A stretch of DNA of 64,000 nucleotides from Nymphaea colorata (GCF_008831285.2 NC_045147.1:13308854-13372853); one strand, 5' to 3'. Shown: positions 1 through 11,929, counted from the stretch's first letter. Translations and numbers: made by a program. Notes: generated from the letters alone by a model not told the origin.

Positions 1-203
1 GTGGTATCAACATAAGTGACTGAAAAGGAAGGGGTAATTAAAGGATTGCAGAAATATCAAATTCCAGAAAAGAAGTTTGCAGGTGTCTAATGTGAAGTTT
101 TTCTTGTACTCAGTTTCTAAGATCATGTTCGTATATCTTCTAGCCAAAACTGTGAAACAAAGACTGCACCAACGAAGCAAGAAATCCAGCTGGAAAATAA
201 TAG

Positions 204-629
204 TTATCCACAAGCATTGATCCGACGAAGCACTTTACTGAATTGAACTTGACCTGCTTCTTCACTATACCCAGTTTCCTCATGGCCCAGGATATTGATG
301 GAAGTGCTCCCTAAACCAGTCATAACCGTGCTTCTTTCTCTGTTGTTGAAAAATACAGAGACAAGTACATTAGGAAGCGGTCTTGACAAACCCATTTCTA
401 ATTAGCAAAGCGATGAACAGACCAAGTAGATTTCATCAATTACAGAGATCCTAAGCTCATCAACAGCCAGTGTAGTGGCATAGAATCTGCCTTCATGGCC
501 ATATTCACAGGTTGTACCGGTGATTCTTAATCTTATTGCTTTTTGGGTTATCACCAGGCGGACGATAGGGCCCATTGATCGAGAGACCAGTCCAACAGCA
601 GGGGCGATGCCATTGTTGTTAGTCCACAT
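204..629 (-). pseudogene. PPR gene remnant, unit 1 (upstream piece)
   Basis: Two adjacent - strand reading frames (629-402 and 395-204) are separated by a stop. They read as a decayed pentatricopeptide-repeat segment, with a motif of the form YSEEAGQ following SVFFNNRERS. The same DNA recurs around 17,040-17,340 and 26,690-26,930, and more distantly near 9,120-9,290 and 34,890-35,060, always antisense to the subtilases. There is no start codon in context and no continuous frame, so this is a relic that came with the duplicated block. Assignment to the PPR family rests mainly on the better preserved copy at 34.8-35.96 kb. Bases 1-203 upstream show nothing I can name. Confidence 0.45.
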
Positions 630-2329
630 TTTGGTTTTGGTCGCCTGCTTATATATGCGCAGGAAATTTCATGTGCTAGTGGTTAATGACAAAAGTACCT
701 CCTTTTTCACAATTTTTTTGGTAAGACAGAAATGAAAGTTTAAAAAAAAAAAGTCAAATGACTATAAAAAACATGTTTTTGAAAAAAATTACTAAAATAT
801 TCGTATTTTTTTATTCTGTATGCATGTTGCGCACATATAACGGTGCATGCAACTCATACTGTTGGTTTTGGGGTGTGATTTGTACATACAATGGCTTTTG
901 TGTATGACAGAATGCATCTATATATGATGACCAGCTTTGTTGTATCGTGCTCTTATGTTGCACAATCACTTCATCTTGTTGTATTTATAGGGCAAAGCAC
1001 ATTGTCTACGGATGTAGGACATATTGTTGTATATGCATACTGCATGTTCTGTAGGGCAGGTCAAGCCATACATCAATTAAATACACAAAAATTATCACCT
1101 TCGCTTGTACACTTTCGCTGCATATGGTGTATGATTTGGTTTGATCCTAAATGGTGTCACCACAAGAATATTACAATTCCAAACCAATTTTTAGATTACA
1201 TCCAAATCTGAATTAAGTCCAAGGATCAACTTTTCAATCGGAATAGACATTGGATATAAGATATGTAATTAAAACTAAATCCGATCCGAATCCGAATATG
1301 ATCGAATATTTGTTGAATATGAATCAAAAGTTGGTGAGATGTCATTTTTTAAATCAGAATCAGATTTGATTTCTTGATTGGATCTTAATTTTTTTATACT
1401 TAATTTTTTGGAAACGTTCCAATCAGATATCATATCTAAATTGGATTAATTGGATTTGTTGACATCCCTAACGAAAGCACATTTTGTTTTCCAATAAGGT
1501 TTTTTTTTTTTTTTGCAATAATCTGACATCTAAATTAATTACAGCATTTGCTATGCAAATTTTATTAGATGCTACTAAAGGCTTGCTGACTATTGACAAG
1601 TAACTATTCAACATGTTGTTGACAGAATTCAAAAGCTTATAGGACGGCATGTTATTGAGTATACAGAGACACCAAATTCACGGAGGCCCCAAAGGTTTTC
1701 CCGTACTTTGTTTACTATCAATTTGAAAGTACATGGGCATGATAACAAGTAATCAAGAACGGTTCTTAAAGAGTCAGCTGGACTTTAATTGATAATAAGA
1801 TCTAAATAATCTGGCAGTTGGCCGAGGTGAACCACTGCTCACAACAGCCCATGAAAAATTCGTTATAATGTTTCAACATCACATTGTTATAATTTAAAAA
1901 TTATATGCAATGCTCACGTCAAATTTGTGTTGTCCCTACTAAAAAATCTGGCTCAGCCACTGGAATCTGACCGACTAAATGATGGCTAAAGTCTTATATA
2001 AGACACCAAATGAGATATACATAATTCTGAATGGTTTCTGAAATGACTGATTCTTACTTGTTTATTAAAAAAAATTCATGCACAAGCCGTAGTTGCCCAA
2101 CTTGAATGGGTCCAAGCATGAGAAAGTCCTGAGCAGTTTACATGTCATGGTCTTGGTCTATGGGGATTGAAAAAGACCAAAGTTTGAAAAATTATGAAAA
2201 TCCGGCGAAAAAAGTGGAACACGCTTCCTAAGGCGGAAAGTGTTCTAGAAAATAATTAATGGAGCACATTCTAAAATAAGAAAGCTGCATAACAATAACA
2301 CATGTACGTTGTATGGCAGGAGCAAGTGG

Positions 2330-2870
2330 GCAAAGTGTGGGCAATATTTCTTATTTAGAATCTAAAAATATTTTTATTTTTATATTAATATGTATGAGTA
2401 ATTTTTTTCATTTATATATTGGTGTCCTTTAAAATTTTCAAATTTTATACCAAATTTCTGACTATGACTTGGTTAAGATCTACTTCAAAATGTTTATTTG
2501 GAAATATGCACACGGCATGACTAATCCACCCATTAGACTTGAATAGAAAGAGTCGCATTTTAAAACCAGTGGCATCTAAGGACAGAGCCAATAATTTTTC
2601 ATGAGGGGTTAAGTGTGGGCAATTAGTTATATAGACTTTAGAAAAACTTTTTTATTTTTATATTAATATGTGTAGTACTTCTTTTATTTATGTATTGGTA
2701 CCCTTTAAAAATTTCAAACTTTATACCAAATTTGTGACTATGACTTGTTTAAGATTTACTTTGACATGTTTATTTGAAAATATGAAATAGGCAGGACTAA
2801 TCCACGAAGGAGACTCCAATAGGTCTTACCATTTAAAAGGAGTTGCCATTCAAAACCAAGAAAGACGTAT
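2330..2870. repeat. Two tandem ~270-bp related units upstream of subtilase 1
   Basis: Each unit runs from a TGTGGGCAAT-like start through TTTTTATATTAATATGT, TATACCAAATTT and TGACTATGACTTG to ACTAATCCAC. The first lies at about 2,330-2,575 and the second at about 2,610-2,870. Matching pairs lie at about 18,160-18,720 and 28,370-28,950. They look like a duplicated non-autonomous element; no coding potential is seen. Confidence 0.65.
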
Positions 2871-3139
2871 TAAGGCGGAGCATGAGAAGCCAAGTTACAC
2901 TTTCAAAATTTTGATCAGGTCGAAAATATTATTTAATTTATTTTGCAAATTTTTATAGAGAATACATAATTTTTTTTTTTGAAATTTACACCTAAATTTT
3001 AAAAAAAATTGAGAGGGCCAGGAACCTTCTTGGCTCCGCTTCTAGGTGCATGTACAAGGATACATCCGTAGGAGTTCTAGATTATGATTAATTTGGACAT
3101 ATTTATTTTAAGAAAATGCACAAGCCGGAACTAATTCCC

Positions 3140-3217
3140 AGCACGCTCCACTTGAATGGGTCTCACCATGAGAAATTCCGAGCACGCCCCACTTGAATGG
3201 GTCTCACCATGAGAAAA
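3140..3217. repeat. 41-bp tandem duplication upstream of subtilase 1
   Basis: Bases 3140-3180 (starting AGCACGCTCCACTTGAATGG) are repeated at once from 3181 with a single early C/T difference, and the match continues for 37 bases. The corresponding places upstream of subtilases 2 and 3 (about 18,941 and 29,218) contain only one unit. The duplication lies about 180-260 bp before the start codon, within the likely promoter. Confidence 0.9.
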
Positions 3218-3334
3218 GAGTACGTAGTTCAGAAACACGAGATGATCATTCCTTGCGTATCCAGGCACGACCGATTGAGTTTGAAATGGAAAAAATTAAG
3301 AAAAAAAAGGAGCTCCGTCCACAAGGGCTATCAG

Positions 3335-3342
3335 TATAAATA
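3335..3342 (+). promoter_or_regulatory. TATA box of subtilase 1
   Basis: TATAAATA lies 55 bp before the start codon inside a block conserved upstream of all three subtilases (ATCAGTATAAATAG). The spacing implies transcription starting near 3,365-3,375 and a short 5' leader. Confidence 0.8.
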
Positions 3343-3396
3343 GATGTTCTCCATTCGATCTTCCTCCCAAGTCCCACTTGGCCTCGATCTCCAGAC

Positions 3397-6300
3397 ATGG
3401 CTTCCTCACGTTGGAACTTGATATCCGGGCTTTCTCTCTGCGTCGTCCTGTTTCTCTGTTTAGGAATACATGCAGAAGCCGAAAGCAGCAGAGTGAGTGC
3501 CTCGACCTGATGCAATGTTGAAATATAAGTTATCTTCGCAGGTTTAGTTTCAAAAGCGCCTCCGCTGATGAGGATTAGTTGAGTTAATGGCTTTCTTCTT
3601 CTTTTGAATAATTCAGGTGTACATCGTGTATTTGGGAGAAAGGCAACAGGATGATCCCCAAGTCGTGGTGAATTCACACCATGACTTACTAACTACAATT
3701 TTTGGAAGGTACACGCACATGTATATATGTATATATGCTTTTAAGTTTAAAGGAAATTTTCTTCCTGCTTCCTTTCCTTGTTTTTGATTGGTTAAGATGA
3801 AACTTCACAAATGACCATCGCTTAATGGGCAGCAAGAAAGAAGCATCGGATTCAATCTTATACAGTTACAAGCATGGTTTTTCCGGTTTTGCTGCAAGGC
3901 TTACTGAGACACAGGCAAGAGCCATTGCAGGTACAAATTATGTTGTGCTAGCAAGCACAATAAAACAGTTTAGAGCAGCTTCTAAAGAAAATTCTCCAAC
4001 TTATTGTTATTATTATTATTATCATTAGATCGAGATTCTTGTCAATTGTTGTTATTATTATTATCAAATTTCATGGATACACACACTCATGAGAATCCCA
4101 TACTTCAAGGTTGCATTTGATAGCCTCGAATTAGAGGCTGCATTAAAAGATCTACTTCACAAGATCCTTAGCTTAAACAATTTGAGGATCTCTATAACGT
4201 GGATCTTAAAGTAAATCCATGTATCTGAGATTCCTCAGATCATATCACAAATCCATAGTGAAACAAACACACCCCAAGCATATGGTTTCAAAGCTAGCTA
4301 GCTAGATATGTGCACTGCATCATTTTTTTGTGTGTGTGTGTGTGTGTACCTGGTATAATATGACCAGAATGCCCATAGTCTGTTAGAGGAAAAACTATTT
4401 TTAAGGTAAAAAAATAAAAGTAAAAAAGGTAAATACCTACATTGTCCCTTTTTTAAAGAAATGTTTAAAATGTCTTAACATGAGGGAAAACTATTTTTAA
4501 GGTAAAAAAAAATCTTTAAAGAAAAGTTTAAAATGCCTTAACATCATTTTGGTGCATATGCTGCAGAACGTGATCTGGCACGGTTATGTTGTACCTTTAA
4601 TTAACAAAACAAATTACAATAAGCAACATGTGCATGCATGCAGTACCTAAATCAGCCAAAATATGCACCCACGTAATATCCAACTATTGACCTCAAGTAC
4701 CCTTCTTCGCCCATACTTATCTTTTTTATTCAATCAAAAAATTAAAAGTTCAAAAAACCCAAAAGCTACATACAGTACATGAATTCACATCATTCAATTG
4801 ACAATGTTGCAGAGCTTCCGGAAGTTGTTCACGTGACACCCAGCCAAACCCACAAGCTGCACACAACAAGAAGCTGGGACTATCTGGGGCTTCATCCTGG
4901 GACTCCCGACTCACTCCTTTCTACGGTCAACTATGGAGACGGCGTCATAATTGGAGTCATAGACACCGGTAAGTAAAAATGCATCTAAGAAAGGAGATGT
5001 GATCTTGGGAGTTTGGGGGTGAAGACATTATTAGCATTTGTTCTTCGTACTCATGTTTTTTAAATACAAGAGTTATCTAAAACATGTTGTGATCATTGCA
5101 TGTTCCAAAACCTAATAATGAAATTGCTTGCTTAATCACGAATTAATGCCTTGGAAAAAAGTGCTATAGAGACATGCATTATAGTGATTTCACTGCTTGG
5201 CACTACCAAAGAGGGGGGAGTGGGGGCTTCCGCTCTCATCTGAGCAGTAGGATAATCCTCTCGTTTATCTAAGAAAGGCATGCATTACCCTTTAATGTTC
5301 AATATTGAATTAAATTCAATACATCAAGAGTGACAAAAATCTCAAATCAATTCAGACCCAGTTATAAACTCAATCTTGACATGTGCTAGGGTAACTTCGC
5401 CAAGCAAGTGAACTCATCTCACCTCCACATTTCTAAGCATCTTAGGTTGCATTTGAATGGTGATCTCAGATCTCTGCAGATTTGAAATCTATGGTTTTCA
5501 AATCCAACTACCTAAACAAATGCATCCTTAGACTGATCTGGTTATGCCAACCACTTAATTAGGGATCTGGCCGGAGTCACTCAGCTTCCATGATGAAGGC
5601 TTAGGTGCTGTTCCATCAAAATGGAGAGGCAGATGCGAGGAAGGCGAGCTCTTCAACACTTCAAACTGCAACAACAAGATAGTTGGTGCCCGGTTCTTTG
5701 CCAAGGGAATCATTGCCAAACGTGGGCGTGTGCCACCGTCGCCTGGTAGTAATAGAGAGTACCTATCTCCAAGGGATGCACATGGGCACGGGACGCACAC
5801 GGCCTCAACTGCGGCCGGCTCCTTTGTGCGCAATGCAAGCTTCGGCGGCTTAGGCTTGGGGCTGGCCAGAGGGGGCGCGCCTCGAGCTCGCTTGGCCATC
5901 TACAAGGCCTGTTGGGGACGAGGCGACTGCGATGGAGCAGACATGTTGGCAGCCTTCGACAGCGCAATCAGCGACGGCGTTGACATCATCTCCGTCTCTG
6001 TGGGCACTAACCAACCTCCTCAGCCTGGCTACTTGGACAACCAGAACGATCGGTCCATCGGTGCCTTCCATGCGGTGGCTAAAGGGATCACGGTTGTTTG
6101 CTCCGGCGGCAATGCCGGTCCTTTCCCGCAGAAGGTCACAAATGGAGCACCATGGATCCTGACTGTGGCTGCAAGCACCATAGATCACTCCTTCCCTACT
6201 GCCATCACCCTTGGCAACAACCGCACCCTCATTGTATGCTCTGAAAACTTTAACTCGATCTAAAATGTTCCTGTTGGTTAGTGGGAGCCTCTCCTTGTGA

Positions 6301-8274
6301 AAACACTTGGAAATAGTCAGCGGCTTAGTGCTTTTTAATGGAATATATATATGATGATAATTGAATCTGTTATCTGGTGCAGGGGCAATCGATTTACCTT
6401 GGAGGAGAGGATGATCGATTCAATGACTTAGTCTTTGCTGGTGATTTCGCCAGCAACAGTAACATCTCTACCGAGAGGTAACATTAATTTATTTCCGTGC
6501 ATTAGATGGAGCCGCTCGATACAAGACAAGTTTCTCCTGTTTTTCCTTTTCAAGTTAATTTTTTTTTGAGGGAATCGATATCCTGACATCTGTAAGGTAG
6601 GCAGAGGTTAAGTATCTGATAAATGTGCAACACTACTGATCTATCTTCGTGTAATTTCTACACGAAAACTAAATGATCACCAACTGTAGTTTTCACTTCT
6701 ACAGAATTTTGAGCGAACAAATTAAAATCATATATAGAATCAATCTGGTTCTTTGTTCTTGAAAAATATATTTGTGATTAGTGCTTATTTTTTTGTTTTT
6801 GTCCTTTTCTAGTCTGATCAGTTGCGATCCAGGATCTCTGAATTCCACACTAGCAACGGGGAAAGTAGTCCTCTGCTTCACATATGCAAAAGACCCAAGT
6901 GACCAATACTTCAAAGCAGTAGCCACCGTGTCCCAAGCAGGTGGAGCTGGTATCATCTTCGCAATGCACACAACCAACCTCTTTGGTCAACGCGACCCTA
7001 TCCCTAGCGTTCAAGTGGACTATGAAATTGGCACTGAAATCCTTGCCTACATCAGGGCTACAAGGTGAGGGTGTTTGAATCCATTCAAGTGTGACCATGT
7101 GACATTCCTTCAATGAACAGCGAAGGCGTCCAAATTAGTTGCCTTTTCATTACATGCGCCATGTATTGCAGACTCCCAAAAGCAAGGATCAGCCGAACGC
7201 GTGACACCATTGGAAAGGTGGCCTCCCCAAAGGTTGCTTACTTCTCCTCGAGAGGACCTAACTCCCTGTCACTTGATGTCTTAAAGGTATTAAGATGCCC
7301 AACTGTTACTAACTTTTTTTTTGTTTTCCACTTCTTTTCGACAAGGAAAGCCCATGGTCTTCGATGTTCCTAAAACAATATGCTGCTAATTTTATTGCTT
7401 CAGCCTGATATAGCTGCACCAGGAGTCAACATCTTAGCTGCATGGTCAGACTCCATTCCATATTCCTTCGCCTCTGGAACGTCCATGGCATGCCCTCATG
7501 TCTCAGGAGTAGCAGCATTGCTCAAATCCCTACATCCCCACTGGAGTCCTGCAGCCATAAAGTCTGCCATTGTCACTACAGGTACATTATCTTCACCTAT
7601 ATATGATCGATCACCTCTAAACAACAGTCTCTTCCTCTGTATCCATTTCTGGGTACTTGCTATCTTTACTAATATTTAGTGTCACTAATGGACATCTCAC
7701 TGCAGCCTCAATAACCAATAGATTTGGCGAACCCATCACAGCAGAAGGAGGTCCTCGGAAGATTGCTGACCCATTTGACTTTGGTGGAGGCCATGTCAAC
7801 CCCAACAGAGCAGCAAACCCTGGCTTGGTTTATGATATAGGTGTCGCAGACTACGTTCAGTTCCTCTGCTCTCTAGGATATAGCAGTTCTGCAATTAGCC
7901 GTTTGAGTACTAACGCACCATCCTGTGGATCACGAAGCTCCGTGTTTAACCTCAATCTTCCTTCTATCACAGTTTCCAATCTTAAGAATACTACCACAGT
8001 AGCCAGAACTGTTACGAACGTTGGTCCTGTTTCTTCCACTTACAGAGTCAAGGTTGAATCTCCCTCTGGTGTGAGGGTTTCAGTGGAGCCTCAGACACTG
8101 AACTTCCATGAGAAGGTCAAAGCTTTAACTTTCACAGTTACTTTCTCACCGGTTCGGGAGATACAAGGTGATTTCTCCTTCGGTAGCCTCACATGGATGG
8201 ATGGAAAGCACGTGGTCCGGATTCCTCTCGTTAGCCGAGTGGTTCTTCAAGGTTCATATGCTGATATCTCCTAG
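3397..8274 (+). CDS. Subtilisin-like serine protease 1 (SBT3-type subtilase)
   Basis: Secreted serine endopeptidase of plant family S8, made as a preproprotein and expected to act in the apoplast. Ten exons give 770 residues: 3397-3492, 3617-3708, 3833-3930, 4813-4968, 5563-6233, 6383-6477, 6822-7064, 7172-7286, 7404-7581, 7706-8274. Order: signal peptide (about 1-26), inhibitor I9 prodomain (from VYIVYLGER, with [14 protein letters not shown]), catalytic Asp146 (GVIDTG), His223 (GHGTHTAS), PA insert (about 350-475), oxyanion Asn331 (GGNAGP), Ser549 (SGTSMACPH), then a fibronectin-III-like C-terminus ending YADIS. Length and prodomain wording fit SBT3 members. In Arabidopsis, SBT3.3 and SBT3.5 act in immune priming and pectin methylesterase processing; the substrate here is unknown. 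A conserved TATA box precedes the gene. No break was found. Subfamily assignment is by recollection of family motifs. Confidence 0.93.
5449..5526. mobile_element. Short MITE remnant in intron 4 of subtilase 1
   Basis: This stretch begins GCATTTGAAT and ends near AACAAATGCATCC, a decayed inverted terminal pair. It lies at the same intron position as the longer elements at 21,221-21,474 and 31,193-31,406, so it is an internally deleted copy of the same insertion. Confidence 0.5.
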
Positions 8275-8855
8275 TTATAATTACATCTTCACACACAAAT
8301 AAACTTCCCGTTGTAAGAAAATAATTAGGTGGATGTGCCTTCTTGTTGTAGTAAATAAGACATGAAAGACCACTTGAATGTCAAAAAGGAATAATGTATG
8401 AATGAATAAGGAAAACGATTATGATGTTTGCTTGTTAGCTTTCCTCTTTTATGTGTTATATACTGACAACCATTACCTATACATTGTCATTGAAGGAATC
8501 CAACAAATCCTGTTTAATAGCTAAATCAATCAAGGCTGAAAAACAAAAAAACATATAGCAACACGAGAAAGAAGGAGTTGCATGTGCCGCCCGGTGCACG
8601 CAACATACGTACGCCAAATGGAAGAAGAAACATTTTTGAAATTGTTGAAAAAGAGATGTTCTTTTAAGTTTTTTGCTTTTTTCAATTTTCTTTTTATCCT
8701 TACAATTTTTTTTATTTAAATAGGAGCACTTTTGTCATGTTCGTGTATCAAATCTTGCCCAAGAGGGCGTATATTGGATGCTGAGCCCCGACGCTAAAAT
8801 TTGTGTTTTGGAGTCGAAATGACTAAATACCCTTCACTGGAAGCCCGCCCACACC
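8275..8855. other. 3' flank of subtilase 1, no gene seen
   Basis: AT-rich 3' untranslated and intergenic DNA. It is closely matched by 34,131-34,700 behind subtilase 3, which shows that the duplicated unit extends well past the stop codon. No coding signal and no clear polyadenylation signal were seen. Confidence 0.6.
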
Positions 8856-10232
8856 TCAATAACAGGAAATTGAATACCCAACGAAATTGAAAAGGTCAAA
8901 AGCATCTTTTGAAAAGACAAAAATGCCCTCACATGTCACCACGTGGTGGCATGTGCAAACTGCAGTGTCGACCACTGGAAAAGGTGAAAAAGCTTCTTTA
9001 GAGTGCTTCTTCACCATCCGCAGTTTCCTCAAGGTCGGCAAACAAGAGATTTCATGGCACAGGATCTTGTTCTAACCGTATCCTAAGCCAGTCCTGATAT
9101 CTATGTCTCCTTCGCCGTCGTTTTATAGGTATAGAGACAATTGAACACATAAGCAGCTCTCTTGGCAAACCCATTTCGAATGATAAAGCAATGGACTGAC
9201 CCAGCAGATTTTATCAACTGCAGAGATTCTAAGCTTATCAACAAGGTGTAGTGCCATAGAATCTGCCTTCATGGCCATAAGTTGAGCTGCCTAAAGAGTC
9301 GAAGAATATATCCCAGCAAGAGTTAATATTGTATCCTGTAAGCATCGCATTACACAATACTAAATGTTCAATTATTTAGCACATGAATGTTTTATGTGAA
9401 TTACTTACATGACACCACTTCAGATACATGTTAACGACTGCTGCTACAAGTTGGACATCGAAAAAAGGCATGCTTCTTACGATATAACCATGTATCTCTT
9501 TTCCTTAATTGTAAGCTCTCCAAGAAGCACAGACACGAAAAACTCTTAACATAGTGCGTTGTTGGCTTCAAACCTGTCAAAAGCATCTCATGGAACAGAC
9601 CCAATGCTCTATCACCATCGCCTTGAAAGAATCCAGAGCTCTTCATATCCCATGATGCACAGGCTCAAGTACTCATGGTAGTAAACACTTTGCAAGCTTA
9701 ATCGACACAAGCATTATAGTTCATATAAGTCAAACAGTTGCCCACCGTGATATCAAAGTTGGATGCTTCTTTTTATACCAGTTCTCGAACCCCTAACGTT
9801 CCACTGTACATTCTTATGACACCACCATAACGCCTGAACCTTCATAGTAAAACTTAGGCATGTGATTCCTTAGCCAAATTGGGATAACCAATGCTGCCAC
9901 AAGCAGAAAGAACTGCAGCCGTAGTGACAGAATCAGCTACCCGGTTTCTGTGTGTCCCTCATCCTACTGAACAATTGAAGAAATTCCGTGCCTCGTCCAT
10001 TAAGTACCAACCTACTGATCATCGAATTCCACATGGTAACATCTCTCTCAATACTTCCTTTAAACAATTTGGGAGCATCGTAGTTTGCGGAACTTGGTTA
10101 TATATATCAACAGATGATGTCACCACGAATGCATGCTGGCCTCGTCACTTGCTAAAGCAAGACCACGAAAGCACGAAACTGCATCAGAAACAACCAGAGC
10201 AACACAAGCCTTGAGGAGGTTGGTGCATGTCA
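8856..10232 (-). pseudogene. PPR pseudogene, unit 1 (downstream piece)
   Basis: Broken - strand homology to a PLS-type pentatricopeptide-repeat protein, an organelle RNA-binding family. The clearest frame (9646-9431) contains KSSGFFQGDGDRALGLFHEM, a typical PPR helix pair, and breaks down afterwards. The block matches 34,740-35,960 behind subtilase 3 almost throughout, with independent small differences. Several stops and frameshifts rule out a working protein. It ends at the left target duplication of the retrotransposon, whose insertion separated it from the segment now at 15,500 onward. Confidence 0.7.
10228..10232. repeat. Left target-site duplication of the copia element
   Basis: TGTCA here is repeated at 15,500-15,504. 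The intact counterpart near 36,019-36,024 (GATGTCAAACTATC) shows a single copy and represents the empty site. Confidence 0.75.
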
Positions 10233-10824
10233 TGTCACGCAAAATTGGAAGAGATCAAGAACCGTTTGAAGATAACGTTGGGAGTCATCTAAGAAAACAG
10301 AAATTTTAGAAAGAATCTAACCTGCCCTCTGTTAGGAACAACTCACAACAACTCTCCTCTCGCACTCTCAAGAGGGGGATAGAAGCAATAAGGAATAAGA
10401 CAAATATTAACGTGGTTCAGAGTAATAATCTCCTACATCTACGGTCGCACAAATCTTTCACTTTTCACTTTCAGAGAAACACAGACGCTCTCAGAGAGAA
10501 GACCAAGAAAGAAACTGCGGCTCCCTCACAACATAAGGATTAAGGCAAACCCGCATTTGGATTCGCGGTATTGCATATGAGTGTCCAGTATGGATCAAGT
10601 TCCATACACCAACACCTTCCTCATCTCTCCTACCCCAACGGGTGACTAAGAAAATTTGCCCGTTAAATTGTAATCCTATTTAAAGAGCAGTTATACTCTT
10701 AACAAAAACAAAAAATAGTACAAAGATCTCCTCTTTCTACCGTGAATGTAGGCATGTAAGCTGAACCACGTAAATCATGTTCCTGTGTATTGTGTGTTGT
10801 TTGTTTTTTTTGCTCAACTTATTA
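10233..10824 (+). repeat. 5' LTR of the copia element (with insertion)
   Basis: Starts TGTCACGCAA directly after the target duplication and ends CTCAACTTATTA immediately before the primer-binding site. It aligns to the 3' LTR from ACCG (10,261 versus 15,218) onward, apart from a 285-bp insertion. The first 26 bases or so after TG are missing from the 3' LTR. Confidence 0.85.
10330..10614 (+). mobile_element. Solo-LTR-like insertion within the 5' LTR
   Basis: This 285-bp segment is absent from the 3' LTR. It begins TGTTAGGAAC, ends CACCAACA (TG...CA termini), contains AACGTGGTTCAG and CTACATCTACGGTC, wording common in plant LTRs, and is flanked by the near-identical words CCCTC and CCTTC. The simplest reading is a solo LTR or small TRIM element that landed in the LTR after integration. 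Confidence 0.65.
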
Positions 10825-10836
10825 TGGTATCATAGC
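10825..10836 (+). promoter_or_regulatory. Primer-binding site (initiator tRNA-Met)
   Basis: TGGTATCATAGC abuts the 5' LTR and differs by one base from the standard copia primer-binding word TGGTATCAGAGC, complementary to the 3' end of initiator tRNA-Met. Confidence 0.85.
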
Positions 10837-10871
10837 ATTATTCGTGATCTTGGCATTTAGTCTTCTCCACC

Positions 10872-11640
10872 ATGATTAATGGAGATCAAGGCAGCAATTC
10901 AAGTGATGGTGTAAAGAAGCCTATGGCCCATCACCATGACTCCTCTAAATTGATCAAGTTATCTAGGATGGGGCAAGGCAGCAAGTGGACAATCAAAAAT
11001 TGGCCACATTAACAGTAAAATCTCTCTTCTTGATCCCAAATTTGATGAATGGCAATTTGAAAATGATTTAATTATGTCTGTTAATTAATTCCAAGAAGCC
11101 AGTGTTTCAAATATGTTTGTCTATCATGAAACGGTTAAGGATATATGGGATACATTAAAAGAAGTATATGGGGAACAAAACAATTTGGCTAGAGTTTATC
11201 AAATTCAATTAGAACTTGCACATATTTCATTGGGAGACAAGCCAATTCAATTTTATCTCAGCCAATACCGTAGCCTATGGGAAAAATTAATGCAATATCA
11301 CCATGTTATAAATGATCTAAATGTGTATAAACAGCAGTTGGAAAAGAATAAAATCTTTCTTTCCATGGTGGACTTGGTGTTGAATTGAGAGTGTTATGAG
11401 TCAAAATACTCATGACAAATCCATTGCCAAACTTCAATCAAGTTTGTCAAAGCATACAAAGAGAGGTTGCTCTCCTACAGGTTATGAATCCGAAAAAGAA
11501 AAATAAAGGTGCTGAAGATTCAAGCAAAAAAATAGCAACCAAACCCGTTGCGAGCCACTGCCTAACAATTTCAGACCTGACATCAAAGGCACTGGAAATA
11601 TGACCATCATGCAAAAAGGAAGAAACCATTGAGAGTTAAA
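10872..11640 (+). pseudogene. Copia gag remnant
   Basis: An ATG at 10,872 opens a short frame that stops at about 11,010. A second frame (11,113-11,388) carries the UBN2/copia Gag core, with VKDIWDTLKEVYGEQNNLA and QFYLSQYRSLWEKL. A third (11,412-11,603) holds the continuation. At least two frame disruptions separate them. Gag forms the particle packaging element RNA; this copy is non-functional. Confidence 0.85.
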
Positions 11641-11789
11641 AGGAAGCCATCATCAAAGGAGAAATCATTCTCATCCAACAGTCCCAACACAGCCAACTCC
11701 ATCACCCATGAAGAGATGGAAAAAAATTTTAAGCATTTTTCTCAGACAAATCTGGTTTTTACTCAGCCTATTGGAAACTCGTCTAAAGG

Positions 11790-11922
11790 TACGCACCATG
11801 CTCTCATAACTCGTTCAAAAAATCTAGGATGGATTTTTGACTTTGGGCCACCGATCACATGGCTGGTGATCCCTCTAAAATAGTTTATCTAAATCTTGAA
11901 AAAAATTGACATGTATTCACCG
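11790..11922 (+). pseudogene. Copia aspartic protease remnant
   Basis: The frame reads GWIFDFGPP where the family has a WIxDSGATDH-type active site. The catalytic triad word is altered and a frame change follows directly. The coding sequence is then interrupted by the 271-bp element and resumes at 12,201 with NGTPIAIEGVEE. Confidence 0.7.
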
Positions 11923-11929
11923 CTAATGG
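11923..11929. repeat. Target-site duplication of the nested hAT-like element (left)
   Basis: CTAATGG here is repeated at 12,201-12,207. Removing the element and one copy restores a continuous copia coding frame across the junction. Confidence 0.85.

Larger units (their letters stand above)
640..3330. repeat. Repeat-rich upstream region of subtilase 1
   Basis: No gene is visible in this 2.7 kb. It is AT-rich and composed of mobile-element-like fragments. A 1,200-1,470 portion with repeated GAATCCGAAT-type words ends in GACATCCCTA. Further on are a TGGCTCAGCCACTG-like stretch near 1,947-1,965 and two roughly 270-bp related units at about 2,330-2,870. The whole region is homologous to 17,340-19,100 and 26,940-29,400, in front of the other two subtilases, so the upstream DNA was duplicated with the genes. 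Confidence 0.7.

Noticed and set aside
2330-3217. Regularly spaced repeats considered as a CRISPR-like or satellite array
   Set aside because: Only two units per locus, diverged, without uniform spacers, in a plant nuclear context; better explained by duplicated non-autonomous elements.
3246-3677. 143-codon - strand frame over the subtilase 1 promoter and first exons (also near 19,280 and 29,616)
   Set aside because: Antisense of the signal-peptide and exon 2 region; it crosses a real intron and promoter and has no independent support.
5555-5899. 114-codon - strand frame, also at 21,518-21,862 and 31,453-31,797, apparently conserved three times
   Set aside because: It is the antisense of subtilase exon 5. 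Its conservation follows from the sense coding sequence and recent duplication, and the product is a low-complexity Pro/Lys/Ala string with no family resemblance.
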